Source: Candidatus Gastranaerophilales bacterium
GTDB taxonomy: Bacteria; Cyanobacteriota; Vampirovibrionia; Gastranaerophilales; Gastranaerophilaceae
NCBI GenBank assembly: GCA_900752845.1
Contig: CAADWU010000080.1
Coordinates: forward strand, 1 to 25,606
Reading direction: 5' to 3'
Length of the DNA stretch: 25,606 nucleotides
Below the pieces are notes generated by a model. The model had not been told where the DNA came from. It saw only the letters and a program-made list of their open reading frames with translations, and ran no database searches. The number at the start of each line of letters is the position of its first letter. Position 1 is the stretch's first letter. Both the position numbers and the translations under genes were made by a program. Positions 1-7,589 of the stretch are shown here, piece after piece.

Positions 1-137
1 AGGTAATTAAGGTTGAGGTCAAACAGGAGCATACAATATTATCTGAAAATGATAAGTTTGAGTATATGCTTTTGGACAAACCCGGTGATAAGCCTGTTGA
101 AATACTTCCGCCGCCTTATATCAGGGGAGGAAAGTAA
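1..137 (+). CDS. C-terminal end of an unknown protein (partial)
   Basis: An open frame enters from the left edge (first whole codon at base 3) and runs 44 codons to a TAA at 135-137. The residues end in a proline-rich tail, EILPPPYIRGGK. No family is recognisable from so short a piece. The stop directly abuts the TTG start of fliR and the fliR ribosome binding site lies inside this frame, so the two genes are probably co-transcribed. A flagellar role is possible by context only. Confidence 0.55.
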   Translation, partial: VIKVEVKQEHTILSENDKFEYMLLDKPGDKPVEILPPPYIRGGK

Positions 138-917
138 TTGGAAGATCTCATTAATGAATTAATGAAAATGTTTCCGATGATGAACACTTATCTTGCAGCA
201 GGAATTTTTATTTTTGCAAGACTTCTCGGGTTTGTTCGTCTTGCGCCTGTGTTTAACAGAAAAGAAATGCCCGGACTGGTTAAATTAAGTTTAATTCTCT
301 TAATGACAATTATTTTAACAAGTGTTGCAAAACCTGATGTTACTGTTATGAAAGAATCTTTTGCGTTATGTATTTTCTTAAATATTGTAGTTGGTGCACT
401 TATCGGTTATATGGCGCAGTTAATACTTCTTGCAATCGACGCCGGAGGCGATATGGTTAACATGCAAATGGGTTTGTCATCTGCAATGGTTCTTGATCCT
501 ACGACATCTTCACAGGTTTCAATTGTCGGTAAATGTTTTTCGTTTTTGGGATTGATAATTTTTATGCAGCTGGGCGGTGTATATTGGCTTTTGACAGCAT
601 TAATACACAGTTTTGAAGTATTCCCTCTGGGTGCAACTTCAATTCCTTTAGTGGAACTTGTAAATATGGATTATCTTGTAAAATTATCTTCAAATGTTTT
701 ATTTATGGGGCTTCAAATCGCATCGCCGATTTTGCTGGCTACATTGGGACAGGATATTATTCTCGGGGTAATTTCAAAGACTGCACCTCAGGTAAACGTT
801 TTTCAATTAAGCTTTCTGTTTAAGCCTGTGCTGGGGGCAGCTATTATGGTTTGGATTTTACCTATGCTGGTTAATATTATAACCGATTATTTCTTGTCTT
901 ATTCAAAAATTATCTAA
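138..917 (+). CDS. fliR: Flagellar biosynthetic protein FliR
   Basis: FliR is an integral membrane part of the export gate of the flagellar type III secretion apparatus, with FliP and FliQ. The 259-residue protein has the usual FliR length and is almost entirely hydrophobic segments. Near residues 26-45 it carries the family pattern ARLLGFVRLAPVFNRKEMPG, followed by several membrane spans and a conserved glycine-rich middle (GALIGYMAQLILLAIDAGGD). The TTG start is chosen because GGAGG at 126-130 lies 7 bases upstream and the preceding gene stops at 137. The related SctT proteins of virulence secretion systems are an alternative, but nothing else of such a system is visible. FliP, FliQ and FlhB are not in the window; the next gene lies convergent and overlaps by 4 bases. 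Confidence 0.9.
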   Translation: MEDLINELMKMFPMMNTYLAAGIFIFARLLGFVRLAPVFNRKEMPGLVKLSLILLMTIILTSVAKPDVTVMKESFALCIFLNIVVGALIGYMAQLILLAIDAGGDMVNMQMGLSSAMVLDPTTSSQVSIVGKCFSFLGLIIFMQLGGVYWLLTALIHSFEVFPLGATSIPLVELVNMDYLVKLSSNVLFMGLQIASPILLATLGQDIILGVISKTAPQVNVFQLSFLFKPVLGAAIMVWILPMLVNIITDYFLSYSKII

Positions 918-1309
918 TACGGCATTCTCATCCAAAATTTAAAAGTCGACATATTAAGCAGTTCAGCTTCTTTTACTAAATCTTCATTGATAACGTTTTC
1001 TATTTCTTGTAAATTTTTGAAATCTCTTAGATTTAGTGCGAAATCTGATGAGCCTTTGCCTGAATAATGAATTTTTTTATGAAATAAATTAGGTACAATC
1101 TCATTGTATCTGAAACGCAGACCATATTCCAAAATTTTTCCGTAAGATGTTCGTTTGGGTTCGGCATATTGAGAAATAAAAAGGTCATAATTATTTCCAA
1201 TTTTTTGGATAACAGGTGAATTTTCCAAAGCCTGACGAACTTTCGGGTAAACATTTTTGAAATATAAACCGTTAAAATTTTGTTTATCAGATGAATTTCT
1301 TATTTCCAT
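914..1309 (-). CDS. Hypothetical protein, 131 aa
   Basis: A soluble, basic protein with no signal peptide, membrane segment or recognised motif. The N-terminus (MEIRNSSDKQNFNGLYFKN) is polar and resembles a flexible tail. The stop codon overlaps the fliR stop convergently (bases 914-917 are CTAA: TAA on plus, TAG on minus). It starts 33 bases downstream of the AcsC-like gene on the same strand and could be the last gene of the ftsH transcript. No convincing ribosome binding site precedes its ATG. Function unknown. Confidence 0.6.
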   Translation of the reverse strand: MEIRNSSDKQNFNGLYFKNVYPKVRQALENSPVIQKIGNNYDLFISQYAEPKRTSYGKILEYGLRFRYNEIVPNLFHKKIHYSGKGSSDFALNLRDFKNLQEIENVINEDLVKEAELLNMSTFKFWMRMPY

Positions 1310-1342
1310 ATTTACAATAAAAATCGAACAAAAAAATTGTTG

Positions 1343-2467
1343 CTATAAGTTTTGTTGTTTATTTAAATTTTTTACGAAATCACCAATCGCAAAAGCTTCA
1401 ATTGTTCCTACAACTATTTCAAAATCCTTTATTTCTTCTTCAAGTTCTTCTTTCATATGTGCAAGAAGACCGGGAATAATTATTTTTCGGTTTTTAACTT
1501 TTTTTGCAAACTCCATTTGTTTTAATGTTTTGGCAACCATTTGTGCTGTAAATTTTTCGGCAGACCAGGCTGTCAGAACGCTCATACCTTCAGCCGGCGT
1601 AACGATTAAATAAGAAGGAACCGGAAGACTTTCAAGTTCGTTTGCTACAGCATAAAATGTCAGGGCAAAATTTGTTGTCATAAAGATTAAAGAGTTTTCA
1701 TCGGGATTATTAAACTCATAAATCTTAGATTCAACTTGAAGCGGTTTTTGAGGGTCGGTGAATATATTTTGACGCAATGTCATTAAAGTCGTCAGTAAAG
1801 CCTCGTCAAAGTCCTCAAATACAAGCATATTTGCATATTTGCAAATGTAATAACTTGATTTTGCACAAAGTAAGTTCATATCGTCGGTATGTTTAAAATA
1901 AACATAAACGGGATCTGAATAATTTTCGTCTTTTTCAAGAACTGCTTTTCGTCTTGTTAATATGAGTTCTTCCGCTGTTGTTGAGAATTTTTCTTCCGTT
2001 ATTTCTTTAAGCGGCAGTTTTTGCAAGTCCTCGTAACTTATGCAGTCAGCTAACTTGCCGTTTTTGGTAATTATCAAATCTACTTTTAAAAGTTCATTAA
2101 CTCTTTTTATTTCGAAGTTTTTTATTCTGTTGTATTTTTCTTTCCAATCAGGTTTTGCAAGGTCAACAACAACTGCTATTGCAGTTTTGTTTATAAAAGT
2201 TTTTTCGTGGCGGTAAAGTACATTTTCTCCGCCTATTTTAACTCCTTTTATTTCAATTGTTTTTTGCGGTTGTTTTGAGCTTTGGATAAAAATATTTTTT
2301 AGTTCATCAGGAACATAGTTACATTTCTCAATTTCAGTCTGATGTTTTGCAAGTTTTAGTGCAAATGCCATACAGGTAGGGCATCCGCATTCTTTGCAGT
2401 TTGTATGTTCTGCCTTTTTTGCGGCAGGAAGGTATTTATAAATCTGTAATCCGGAAAGTTCTGTCAT
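1343..2467 (-). CDS. Corrinoid iron-sulfur protein large-subunit-like protein (AcsC/CdhE family), shortened
   Basis: AcsC is the large subunit of the corrinoid iron-sulfur protein (CFeSP), which carries the methyl group to acetyl-CoA synthase in the Wood-Ljungdahl pathway. The N-terminus has the expected [4Fe-4S] motif with Cys24, Cys27, Cys32 and Cys49 in GLQIYKYLP...CKECGCPTCMAFALKLA. The C-terminal half matches the cobalamin-binding region as I recall it from Moorella AcsC: RQNIFTDPQKPLQVE, TTNFALTFYAV, PSYLIVTPAEGMSVLTAW and KIIIPGLLA. Between them about 60 residues replace roughly 140 of the usual TIM barrel, so the protein is 374 instead of about 445 residues. Its ATG overlaps the stop of the AcsD-like gene (ATGA), indicating coupled translation. 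No CODH, acetyl-CoA synthase or methyltransferase gene is in the window. Family call is firm; the enzymatic role is open. Confidence 0.82.
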   Translation of the reverse strand: MTELSGLQIYKYLPAAKKAEHTNCKECGCPTCMAFALKLAKHQTEIEKCNYVPDELKNIFIQSSKQPQKTIEIKGVKIGGENVLYRHEKTFINKTAIAVVVDLAKPDWKEKYNRIKNFEIKRVNELLKVDLIITKNGKLADCISYEDLQKLPLKEITEEKFSTTAEELILTRRKAVLEKDENYSDPVYVYFKHTDDMNLLCAKSSYYICKYANMLVFEDFDEALLTTLMTLRQNIFTDPQKPLQVESKIYEFNNPDENSLIFMTTNFALTFYAVANELESLPVPSYLIVTPAEGMSVLTAWSAEKFTAQMVAKTLKQMEFAKKVKNRKIIIPGLLAHMKEELEEEIKDFEIVVGTIEAFAIGDFVKNLNKQQNL

Positions 2468-3138
2468 GCAAGTCCTCTTAAAGTTTTTACCGCCTGCTCG
2501 TAATTTAATACTATGTAGTCTGCACCAGCTGCTTTCACTGCCGCTGCTGATGCTATTTCCAAAAACATTACAAGGTTTTCGTCTTTTGCCTCTTTTGTTT
2601 TGGCTGTTTCTTCAGCTGCAAAAGATATTAAAGGCATATTTAAATATTTGTCGCCGCCATTACCTTCAAGCTTAATCTTTTCCATAATACTGTAACCGTA
2701 TTCAAGCCCGTAACCAAGACCGCCGATATCAGTATCTATTATTATTTTATCAAGCGAAAGTCCCAAATCCGAAGTTAGAATATTCATTTCTTTTGCAAGA
2801 TTAATGTCAATAGGAGTTCTGATTACAAGTGTGTGATTACCGTTTATTACAGAGGGAACGATTTCTTTGTATGTGTTTTCGTCAGCATAAGCAATTATGC
2901 ATTCTCTATCCAAGATGTTTATTAATTCAGGCAGAATTATTCTGTCTACACTGTCATTGCCGGTTCCTGCTATCATTAAAGGTTTTTTAATACGAGGAAG
3001 AAGCAATTTTAACAATTGCTTAGCTTCTTCGATTTTATTTTCGGTAAATTTCAGACCTATAATATCACAATCTTCTTCAAGTCTGCTTTCAGCCTCAAAT
3101 ATAGGCAATTCCAGAATGTATTTAACTTTGTCTTTCAC
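2464..3138 (-). CDS. Corrinoid iron-sulfur protein small-subunit-like protein (AcsD/CdhD family), shortened
   Basis: AcsD is the TIM-barrel small subunit of CFeSP. The diagnostic stretches are present: PLMIAGTGNDSVDRIILPEL, IRTPIDINLAKEMNIL and, most tellingly, IIIDTDIGGLGYGLEYGYSI with MEKIKLEGNGGDKYLNMPLI after it. The protein has 224 residues against roughly 310-320 in acetogens; the missing part is mainly the N-terminal third. It starts at GTG inside the 3' end of ftsH (17-base overlap) and ends overlapping the AcsC-like start, so ftsH, this gene and the AcsC-like gene form one translationally linked unit. The reading frames are clean, so this is a stable short form and not an obvious pseudogene. 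Confidence 0.8.
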   Translation of the reverse strand: MKDKVKYILELPIFEAESRLEEDCDIIGLKFTENKIEEAKQLLKLLLPRIKKPLMIAGTGNDSVDRIILPELINILDRECIIAYADENTYKEIVPSVINGNHTLVIRTPIDINLAKEMNILTSDLGLSLDKIIIDTDIGGLGYGLEYGYSIMEKIKLEGNGGDKYLNMPLISFAAEETAKTKEAKDENLVMFLEIASAAAVKAAGADYIVLNYEQAVKTLRGLA

Positions 3139-5029
3139 CTTGTACTCTGTTCATTATTTCTTCAAACTCTGATGCATCAAGAGTTTCTTTGTCCAGCAAT
3201 TCTCTTGAGATAGCTTCAAGCATATCTCTGTTATCGTTTAAGATTTTTTTAGCTTCTTCGTATTTGTTATCAACGATGCGTTTCATTTCTTCATCGATTT
3301 CAAAAGCTACCTGTTCGGAGTAATCTCTCTGGTGTCCGAAATCTCTGCCCATAAATACGTTTTCCTGATTTTTTCCGTAAGCCATATTGCCGAGTCTTTC
3401 AGACATACCCCATGCTGTAACCATTTTTCTGGCTATATTTGTTACATTTACTAAATCTTGAGATGCACCTGTACTTACTCTGTCTTTGCCGTAAATAATT
3501 TCTTCCGCCGCACGTCCGCCGAGTGATACGGTAATTTGTGCAAGAAGTTTGGCTTTATTTGTATGAACTTTTTCATCTTTAGGCTTTGTCCACGTAACTC
3601 CAAGTGCCCAACCTCTGGGGATTATTGAAACTTTATGAAGTTCATCGGCATCTTTTAACAATCTTGCAATCAATGCGTGACCTACTTCGTGATAAGAAGT
3701 TAATTCTTTATCCTCATCAGTCATAACTTTGCTTCTTTTTTCAATACCTGCTATTACTCTGTCAATAGAGTTATCAATGTCGCCCATTGAAATTTTGTCT
3801 TTGTTATATCTTGCAGCCAGCAAAGCAGCTTCGTTTAACAGGTTTTGCAAATCTGCGCCGGTAAAGCCCGGTGTACGTTTTGCAAGAGTTTTTAAGTCAA
3901 CTTCTGTATCAAGCTGTTTGTTTTTTGCGTGAACTTTTAAAATTTGTTCTCTGCCTCTAACATCAGGAGCATTAATATAAATTTGTCTGTCAAATCTGCC
4001 GGGTCTTAATAATGCGTTATCTAAAATGTCAGGTCTGTTTGTAGCAGCAATAACAATTATATTAGTATTTTCATCAAAACCGTCCATTTCAACAAGCAGC
4101 TGGTTAAGAGTTTGCTCACGTTCATCGTGTCCGCCGCCCATACCTGCGCCACGCTGACGACCTACAGCATCAATTTCATCAATAAATATTATACAAGGCT
4201 GATGTTTTTTTGCCTGTTCAAACAAATCTCTTACACGACTTGCACCGACACCTACAAACATTTCAACGAAGTCAGAACCGCTGATTGAGAAGAACGGAAC
4301 GCCTGCTTCACCTGCAACAGCTTTTGCCATTAATGTTTTACCTGTTCCAGGAGGGCCTACAAGAAGTACGCCTTTTGGAATTTTTGCTCCAAGTTTAATA
4401 TATTTGTCGCCGTTTTTTAAGAAGTCAACGATTTCTTCAAGTTCTTTTTTCTCTTCATCAATACCTGCAACATCTTTGAATGTTGTTTTTACTTTGCTGT
4501 CCAGAAGCATTTTAGCTTTGCTTTTTCCAAAAGACATTGCCTGAGAACCGCCTGCTTGAATGCTTTTCGCCATTACGGCAAGAACTATAATGAATAAAAC
4601 AGGAAGTAGAAGGTAGCTTAATATTGTACCTAAAGCCTTTGATGAGTCGGTTGCTCTTGTTACCTGAACATCTGCGTCAGATGCATCAAGTTTTTTCATT
4701 AAATCGGGGTCATAAGCAGGTGTTAAAACTTTATATTTAATGACAGGTGCTTTCTTTTCTGCCAATCCGAATGGGTTTTCAGCTGTCGGAGCAAGTGTTT
4801 TTACAGGTTTTGCATTTTTGTTTTCCGGCTGAACCTTTGGTATTGCAATGATAAAGTCTTCTGCTTTTTCAACTTTTTTAAATTCATTTTTGCTTAATTT
4901 TTCCAGAAAATTTGAATATGAAATTTCCTCAACTTGTGTTGCCGGTCCCGACATAATTACGGAAGACGCAAAAAGCAACACTACTATTGCTAAAACTATA
5001 TACATCCCTGCAGATTGACTTGTTTTCAT
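3122..5029 (-). CDS. ftsH: ATP-dependent zinc metalloprotease FtsH
   Basis: Membrane-anchored AAA+ protease that extracts and degrades membrane and regulatory proteins as a hexamer facing the cytoplasm. Features in order: first membrane helix about residues 9-27, a periplasmic domain, second helix about 133-154, Walker A GPPGTGKT (225-232), Walker B IIFIDEID (280-287), second region of homology with TNRPDILDNALLRPGRFDR (330-348), zinc site HEVGH (447-451) and the third zinc ligand Asp525. The 78-residue spacing between the first His and this Asp equals that of E. coli FtsH. Length (635) is normal. AGAGGA lies about 10 bases upstream of the ATG. It is the first gene of a minus-strand unit that continues into the AcsD/AcsC-like pair. 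Confidence 0.98.
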   Translation of the reverse strand: MKTSQSAGMYIVLAIVVLLFASSVIMSGPATQVEEISYSNFLEKLSKNEFKKVEKAEDFIIAIPKVQPENKNAKPVKTLAPTAENPFGLAEKKAPVIKYKVLTPAYDPDLMKKLDASDADVQVTRATDSSKALGTILSYLLLPVLFIIVLAVMAKSIQAGGSQAMSFGKSKAKMLLDSKVKTTFKDVAGIDEEKKELEEIVDFLKNGDKYIKLGAKIPKGVLLVGPPGTGKTLMAKAVAGEAGVPFFSISGSDFVEMFVGVGASRVRDLFEQAKKHQPCIIFIDEIDAVGRQRGAGMGGGHDEREQTLNQLLVEMDGFDENTNIIVIAATNRPDILDNALLRPGRFDRQIYINAPDVRGREQILKVHAKNKQLDTEVDLKTLAKRTPGFTGADLQNLLNEAALLAARYNKDKISMGDIDNSIDRVIAGIEKRSKVMTDEDKELTSYHEVGHALIARLLKDADELHKVSIIPRGWALGVTWTKPKDEKVHTNKAKLLAQITVSLGGRAAEEIIYGKDRVSTGASQDLVNVTNIARKMVTAWGMSERLGNMAYGKNQENVFMGRDFGHQRDYSEQVAFEIDEEMKRIVDNKYEEAKKILNDNRDMLEAISRELLDKETLDASEFEEIMNRVQGERQS

Positions 5030-5065
5030 CAGATAGTCCTCTCACTTTCTATAAACAGTATGATT

Positions 5066-5071
5066 ATTATA
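5066..5071 (-). promoter_or_regulatory. Possible -10 element for ftsH
   Basis: On the minus strand TATAAT lies 37 bases upstream of the ftsH ATG, in the 144-base divergent gap shared with the gene at 5174. No good -35 hexamer stands at the right distance, so this is a weak call. Confidence 0.35.
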
Positions 5072-5173
5072 GCTTAAAAAATGAAAAAATACTATACAAT
5101 GTAGGCTATTTTGTAGCAAAAAAAATTATATTCGGATTTTTTATATTGTGTAGATTTTTTTTGAAGGAATAAA

Positions 5174-5722
5174 ATGCCTGTAGTAGATAAATTAATTACA
5201 AGAATAGAAACAAGCAGACCCGGTTCAAGTATAAGAAGTGTTTTGAAATCGGGAACTGAAGTAGAAGTTATCAAGGGAAAAGCCATAGATACGGTTGAAA
5301 TTAAAAGAAAAACAAAAAACGGTTCTATAATTACAACTCTTATGAAAAAAGTTAAGGACAAATATGTACCTAAAAGGGTTAAGGAAGAACACCGTTTCGG
5401 AATAATTAATATAAATTATAAACCTGACGGATCACGTGCCGTGCAAATAAGGGTATGTGACAAAAAAGGCAGAAATGCCAAAGCTAATACAGGTTTTTAT
5501 AAAACAACACTTGAAGAAAATATCTTTGCTAAAAATGTACATATAAGATCCGCAAAATCCGAGATGAATCGTTCCAAAGAGGAAAGAGGAGCCGATATAG
5601 GATTTCTTTTGCATCTTAATGATATCAGAAATAACAGAAGATACACTCTGCCTGCTGAAAATTATTCTATTATGCAGGATTTGAGGTATGAAGAAGCAGA
5701 TTTGAAGAAATGTAAAAATTGA
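5174..5722 (+). CDS. Hypothetical protein, 182 aa, basic
   Basis: A soluble protein rich in Lys, Arg and Asn without signal peptide or membrane segment. Residues about 25-65 look like a beta-rich block (SGTEVEVIKGKAIDTVEIKR) and the C-terminal third is highly charged. No known domain is recognised. The start has a good ribosome binding site (GAAGGA at 5163-5168, 5 bases before ATG). It is divergent from ftsH and is followed after 61 bases by another small gene on the same strand. Function unknown. Confidence 0.65.
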   Translation: MPVVDKLITRIETSRPGSSIRSVLKSGTEVEVIKGKAIDTVEIKRKTKNGSIITTLMKKVKDKYVPKRVKEEHRFGIININYKPDGSRAVQIRVCDKKGRNAKANTGFYKTTLEENIFAKNVHIRSAKSEMNRSKEERGADIGFLLHLNDIRNNRRYTLPAENYSIMQDLRYEEADLKKCKN

Positions 5723-5783
5723 TAACTATTTTGAAATCTCGAAGTTCTCAATGTTTTTATAAATTCAGAGAGAGAGATTTTAT

Positions 5784-5963
5784 ATGAAAATAGTTAACTT
5801 TGAAACAATTAAAGAAAAGGTAAATAAGCTTGATGCAATGGCACAAACCGATTTAACCAAAATTAACACTGTTTTTACGCAAAACAACAACGGTAAATCT
5901 GTTTCTGAAAGAATGCAAATATTTTTTTCGATAGCTGACGGTGATATGTCGTTTAAGGTTTAA
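5784..5963 (+). CDS. Small hypothetical protein, 59 aa
   Basis: A short frame starting MKIVNFETIKEKVNKL and ending ADGDMSFKV. It is preceded by a purine-rich GAGAGAGAG stretch that may act as a ribosome binding site. The stop overlaps the ExbD stop from the other strand by 4 bases (TTAA at 5960-5963), the same tight convergent arrangement seen at the fliR end, which supports it being real. The N-terminal half would form an amphipathic helix. No family is recognised. Confidence 0.5.
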   Translation: MKIVNFETIKEKVNKLDAMAQTDLTKINTVFTQNNNGKSVSERMQIFFSIADGDMSFKV

Positions 5964-6349
5964 ATTTCGTCTACAGAAATGCTTGTAATACCTGAATTTC
6001 TTGCGCTGTCCATAACTTTAACCATTGCACCATGTGTAGAATCAGCATCGGTTTTGATTAAAAGTCCGTCAGGATAATTTTTTGCCTGAGATTTTATTGC
6101 AGTTTCCAATTTTTCTGCTGATATTTCTTCTCCGTCAAGAAAGAATTTATCGCCGGCATCGACAAGTACGGTCATTATTTTGGTTTCTTTATTCTGCTGC
6201 TCCTGCGCAACATTTTCAGGCACAGTAAGGTTTAATCCCTGCTGGTCAAGCATAGGCGCAATTACCATCATAATGATTAGCAGTACCAAAAAGATATCTG
6301 TTAACGGTGTTATATTTATTTCATTAAATGTATCTCTGTTGCGTCCCAT
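5960..6349 (-). CDS. exbD: ExbD/TolR family biopolymer transport protein (second paralogue)
   Basis: ExbD works with ExbB in the inner membrane to use the proton gradient to drive TonB. The 129-residue protein has the family layout: a short cytoplasmic start, one membrane helix with the essential aspartate (Asp18 in EINITPLTDIFLVLLIIMMV), and a periplasmic domain with LLIKTDADSTHGAMVKVMDSARNSG. AAGGATAA just upstream gives a good ribosome binding site, 4 bases after the previous exbD stops. It is the last gene of the TonB cluster. TolR cannot be excluded, since the families are not separable by eye. Confidence 0.9.
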   Translation of the reverse strand: MGRNRDTFNEINITPLTDIFLVLLIIMMVIAPMLDQQGLNLTVPENVAQEQQNKETKIMTVLVDAGDKFFLDGEEISAEKLETAIKSQAKNYPDGLLIKTDADSTHGAMVKVMDSARNSGITSISVDEI

Positions 6350-6353
6350 TTAT

Positions 6354-6806
6354 TTATCCTTTTTTAGCCTTTTTGTTCAATTCGCTTTGCTCTTTTTTAC
6401 TCAAAGGTTCACCTGCTACAATAAGTTTTTTGTATTCTGCATCTTGAGCAGCATTCATAATTTCCATTATTTTGGCACTTTTAACTCTCTCATCAGCTTT
6501 TACTACAAGTTCAGGTTTTTCAAGCTGCGCTTTTAAAGTTGTAAGTTCCTCTGAAAGATTTGCTTCTGTTACGGGTGTTCCGTTTAAGTACAAGTTGCCT
6601 TCTTTTGTTACGGAAACAGTTGCATTTCTTTGCTCTATAGCAATACCGCTGTTAATCTCCGGAACCGTAATGGAACTGTCATTTGACTGGAAAGTCGGAG
6701 CGACTACCATCATTATAATTAACAGTACCAAAAAGATATCCGTTAACGGTGTAATATTGATTTCTGTAAACAGAGCTTCTTTGCCCTTATTAGTTTTCAT
6801 GCCCAT
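6354..6806 (-). CDS. exbD: ExbD/TolR family biopolymer transport protein (first paralogue)
   Basis: Same architecture as its downstream neighbour: cytoplasmic tail, single helix with Asp23 in EINITPLTDIFLVLLIIMMV, periplasmic domain with VVKADERVKSAKIMEIMNAAQDA, and a lysine-rich C-terminal tail the other copy lacks. The membrane helix is almost identical between the copies while the periplasmic parts differ strongly. The start is uncertain: ATG at 6806 has no clear Shine-Dalgarno, and a second in-frame ATG lies 6 bases further on. Lies 61 bases downstream of exbB. Confidence 0.9.
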   Translation of the reverse strand: MGMKTNKGKEALFTEINITPLTDIFLVLLIIMMVVAPTFQSNDSSITVPEINSGIAIEQRNATVSVTKEGNLYLNGTPVTEANLSEELTTLKAQLEKPELVVKADERVKSAKIMEIMNAAQDAEYKKLIVAGEPLSKKEQSELNKKAKKG

Positions 6807-6819
6807 TTTTTAGCGTAGA

Positions 6820-6839
6820 TTACGGTTGTGTTTCCGTAA
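6820..6839 (-). other. Small hairpin between exbB and exbD
   Basis: TTACGG and CCGTAA form a perfect 6-base stem around an 8-base loop. On the transcript it is not followed by a U run, so it is not a terminator. It could mark a processing point that sets the ratio of ExbB to ExbD. Weak on its own. Confidence 0.3.
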
Positions 6840-6867
6840 AATCCTTTCTTTTTTATATGCTTTTATA

Positions 6868-7515
6868 CTATAAAGAAATATTTGCATTGCTTGGAGTTGT
6901 TGATTCGTCGTTTGAATCTACGAAACTTAAGAATAACAATTTGATTAATTGGAAATCATCTTCGTAGCGTTTTACAATTGATTGGAATGAGTTGTAGAAA
7001 ATTACCGCTACAATCGCAACACCAAGACCGAATGCTGTTGCTATCAAAGCTGATGCAATACCGGATGCAACTGCTGCCGATTGGTTGCCTTGAGATGCCA
7101 AATCCTGGAACGTAAAAAGAATTCTTACTACGGTACCGAACAAACCTAAGAACGGTGCAACACCGCCGATTGTACCTAATATTGTTAAGTGACTTTCCAA
7201 TTTTCTTGTAGCTAATGAAGCTGCAATATCAAATGAACGTGAGAAACCGTTTTTTTGTTCAGAAAAAATTCTTACAGCTTCTTCTGTTACTTCACCGATT
7301 ACTCCGCCGCATTGTACAGCTAAGTTTTGAGCACCGTCAAGATTATTTTTTACAAGTTCTTTTTGAAGTCTGGGGATGAAAAGAACAACATCTCTTTTGT
7401 TCTTTTTGTAAAAAGAAAATCTGTTGATTACTACGGCTACTACCAGTATTGAACATGCAAATATAGGTAATAATACAGGCCAGTCCATTGCGATTGATTG
7501 TGCTAATAAGTTCAT
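6868..7515 (-). CDS. exbB: ExbB/TolQ/MotA family proton channel protein
   Basis: ExbB forms the proton-conducting pentamer around ExbD. The 215-residue protein has a first membrane helix at about 13-31, a cytoplasmic stretch, and two C-terminal helices containing the family signature LTILGTIGGVAPFLGLFGTVVRIL followed by ASGIASALIATAFGLGVAIVAV. GAGGAT stands a few bases before the ATG. It sits between tonB and the exbD pair in the usual order for this system. TolQ is the alternative; no Pal or TolB gene is present nearby. Confidence 0.93.
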   Translation of the reverse strand: MNLLAQSIAMDWPVLLPIFACSILVVAVVINRFSFYKKNKRDVVLFIPRLQKELVKNNLDGAQNLAVQCGGVIGEVTEEAVRIFSEQKNGFSRSFDIAASLATRKLESHLTILGTIGGVAPFLGLFGTVVRILFTFQDLASQGNQSAAVASGIASALIATAFGLGVAIVAVIFYNSFQSIVKRYEDDFQLIKLLFLSFVDSNDESTTPSNANISL

Positions 7516-7554
7516 AATTTTATCCTCTTTTTCTTCTATTGTTTTTGTTTGTTT

Positions 7555-7589
7555 CGCCTGTTAAGTGGCGGTTGGAGCGGGAATGCTCC
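7555..7589 (-). other. Two short hairpins in the tonB-exbB gap
   Basis: CGCC (7555-7558) pairs with GGCG (7567-7570), and GGAGC (7574-7578) pairs with GCTCC (7585-7589) immediately after the tonB stop. Neither is followed by a U run on the transcript. They may slow decay or adjust the relative amounts of TonB and ExbB. The stems are short, so chance is possible. Confidence 0.25.

Noticed and set aside
1257..1613. A 118-codon plus-strand frame over the end of the AcsC-like gene.
   Set aside because: Antisense to well-supported coding sequence; low-complexity Ser/Phe/Cys translation typical of a shadow frame.
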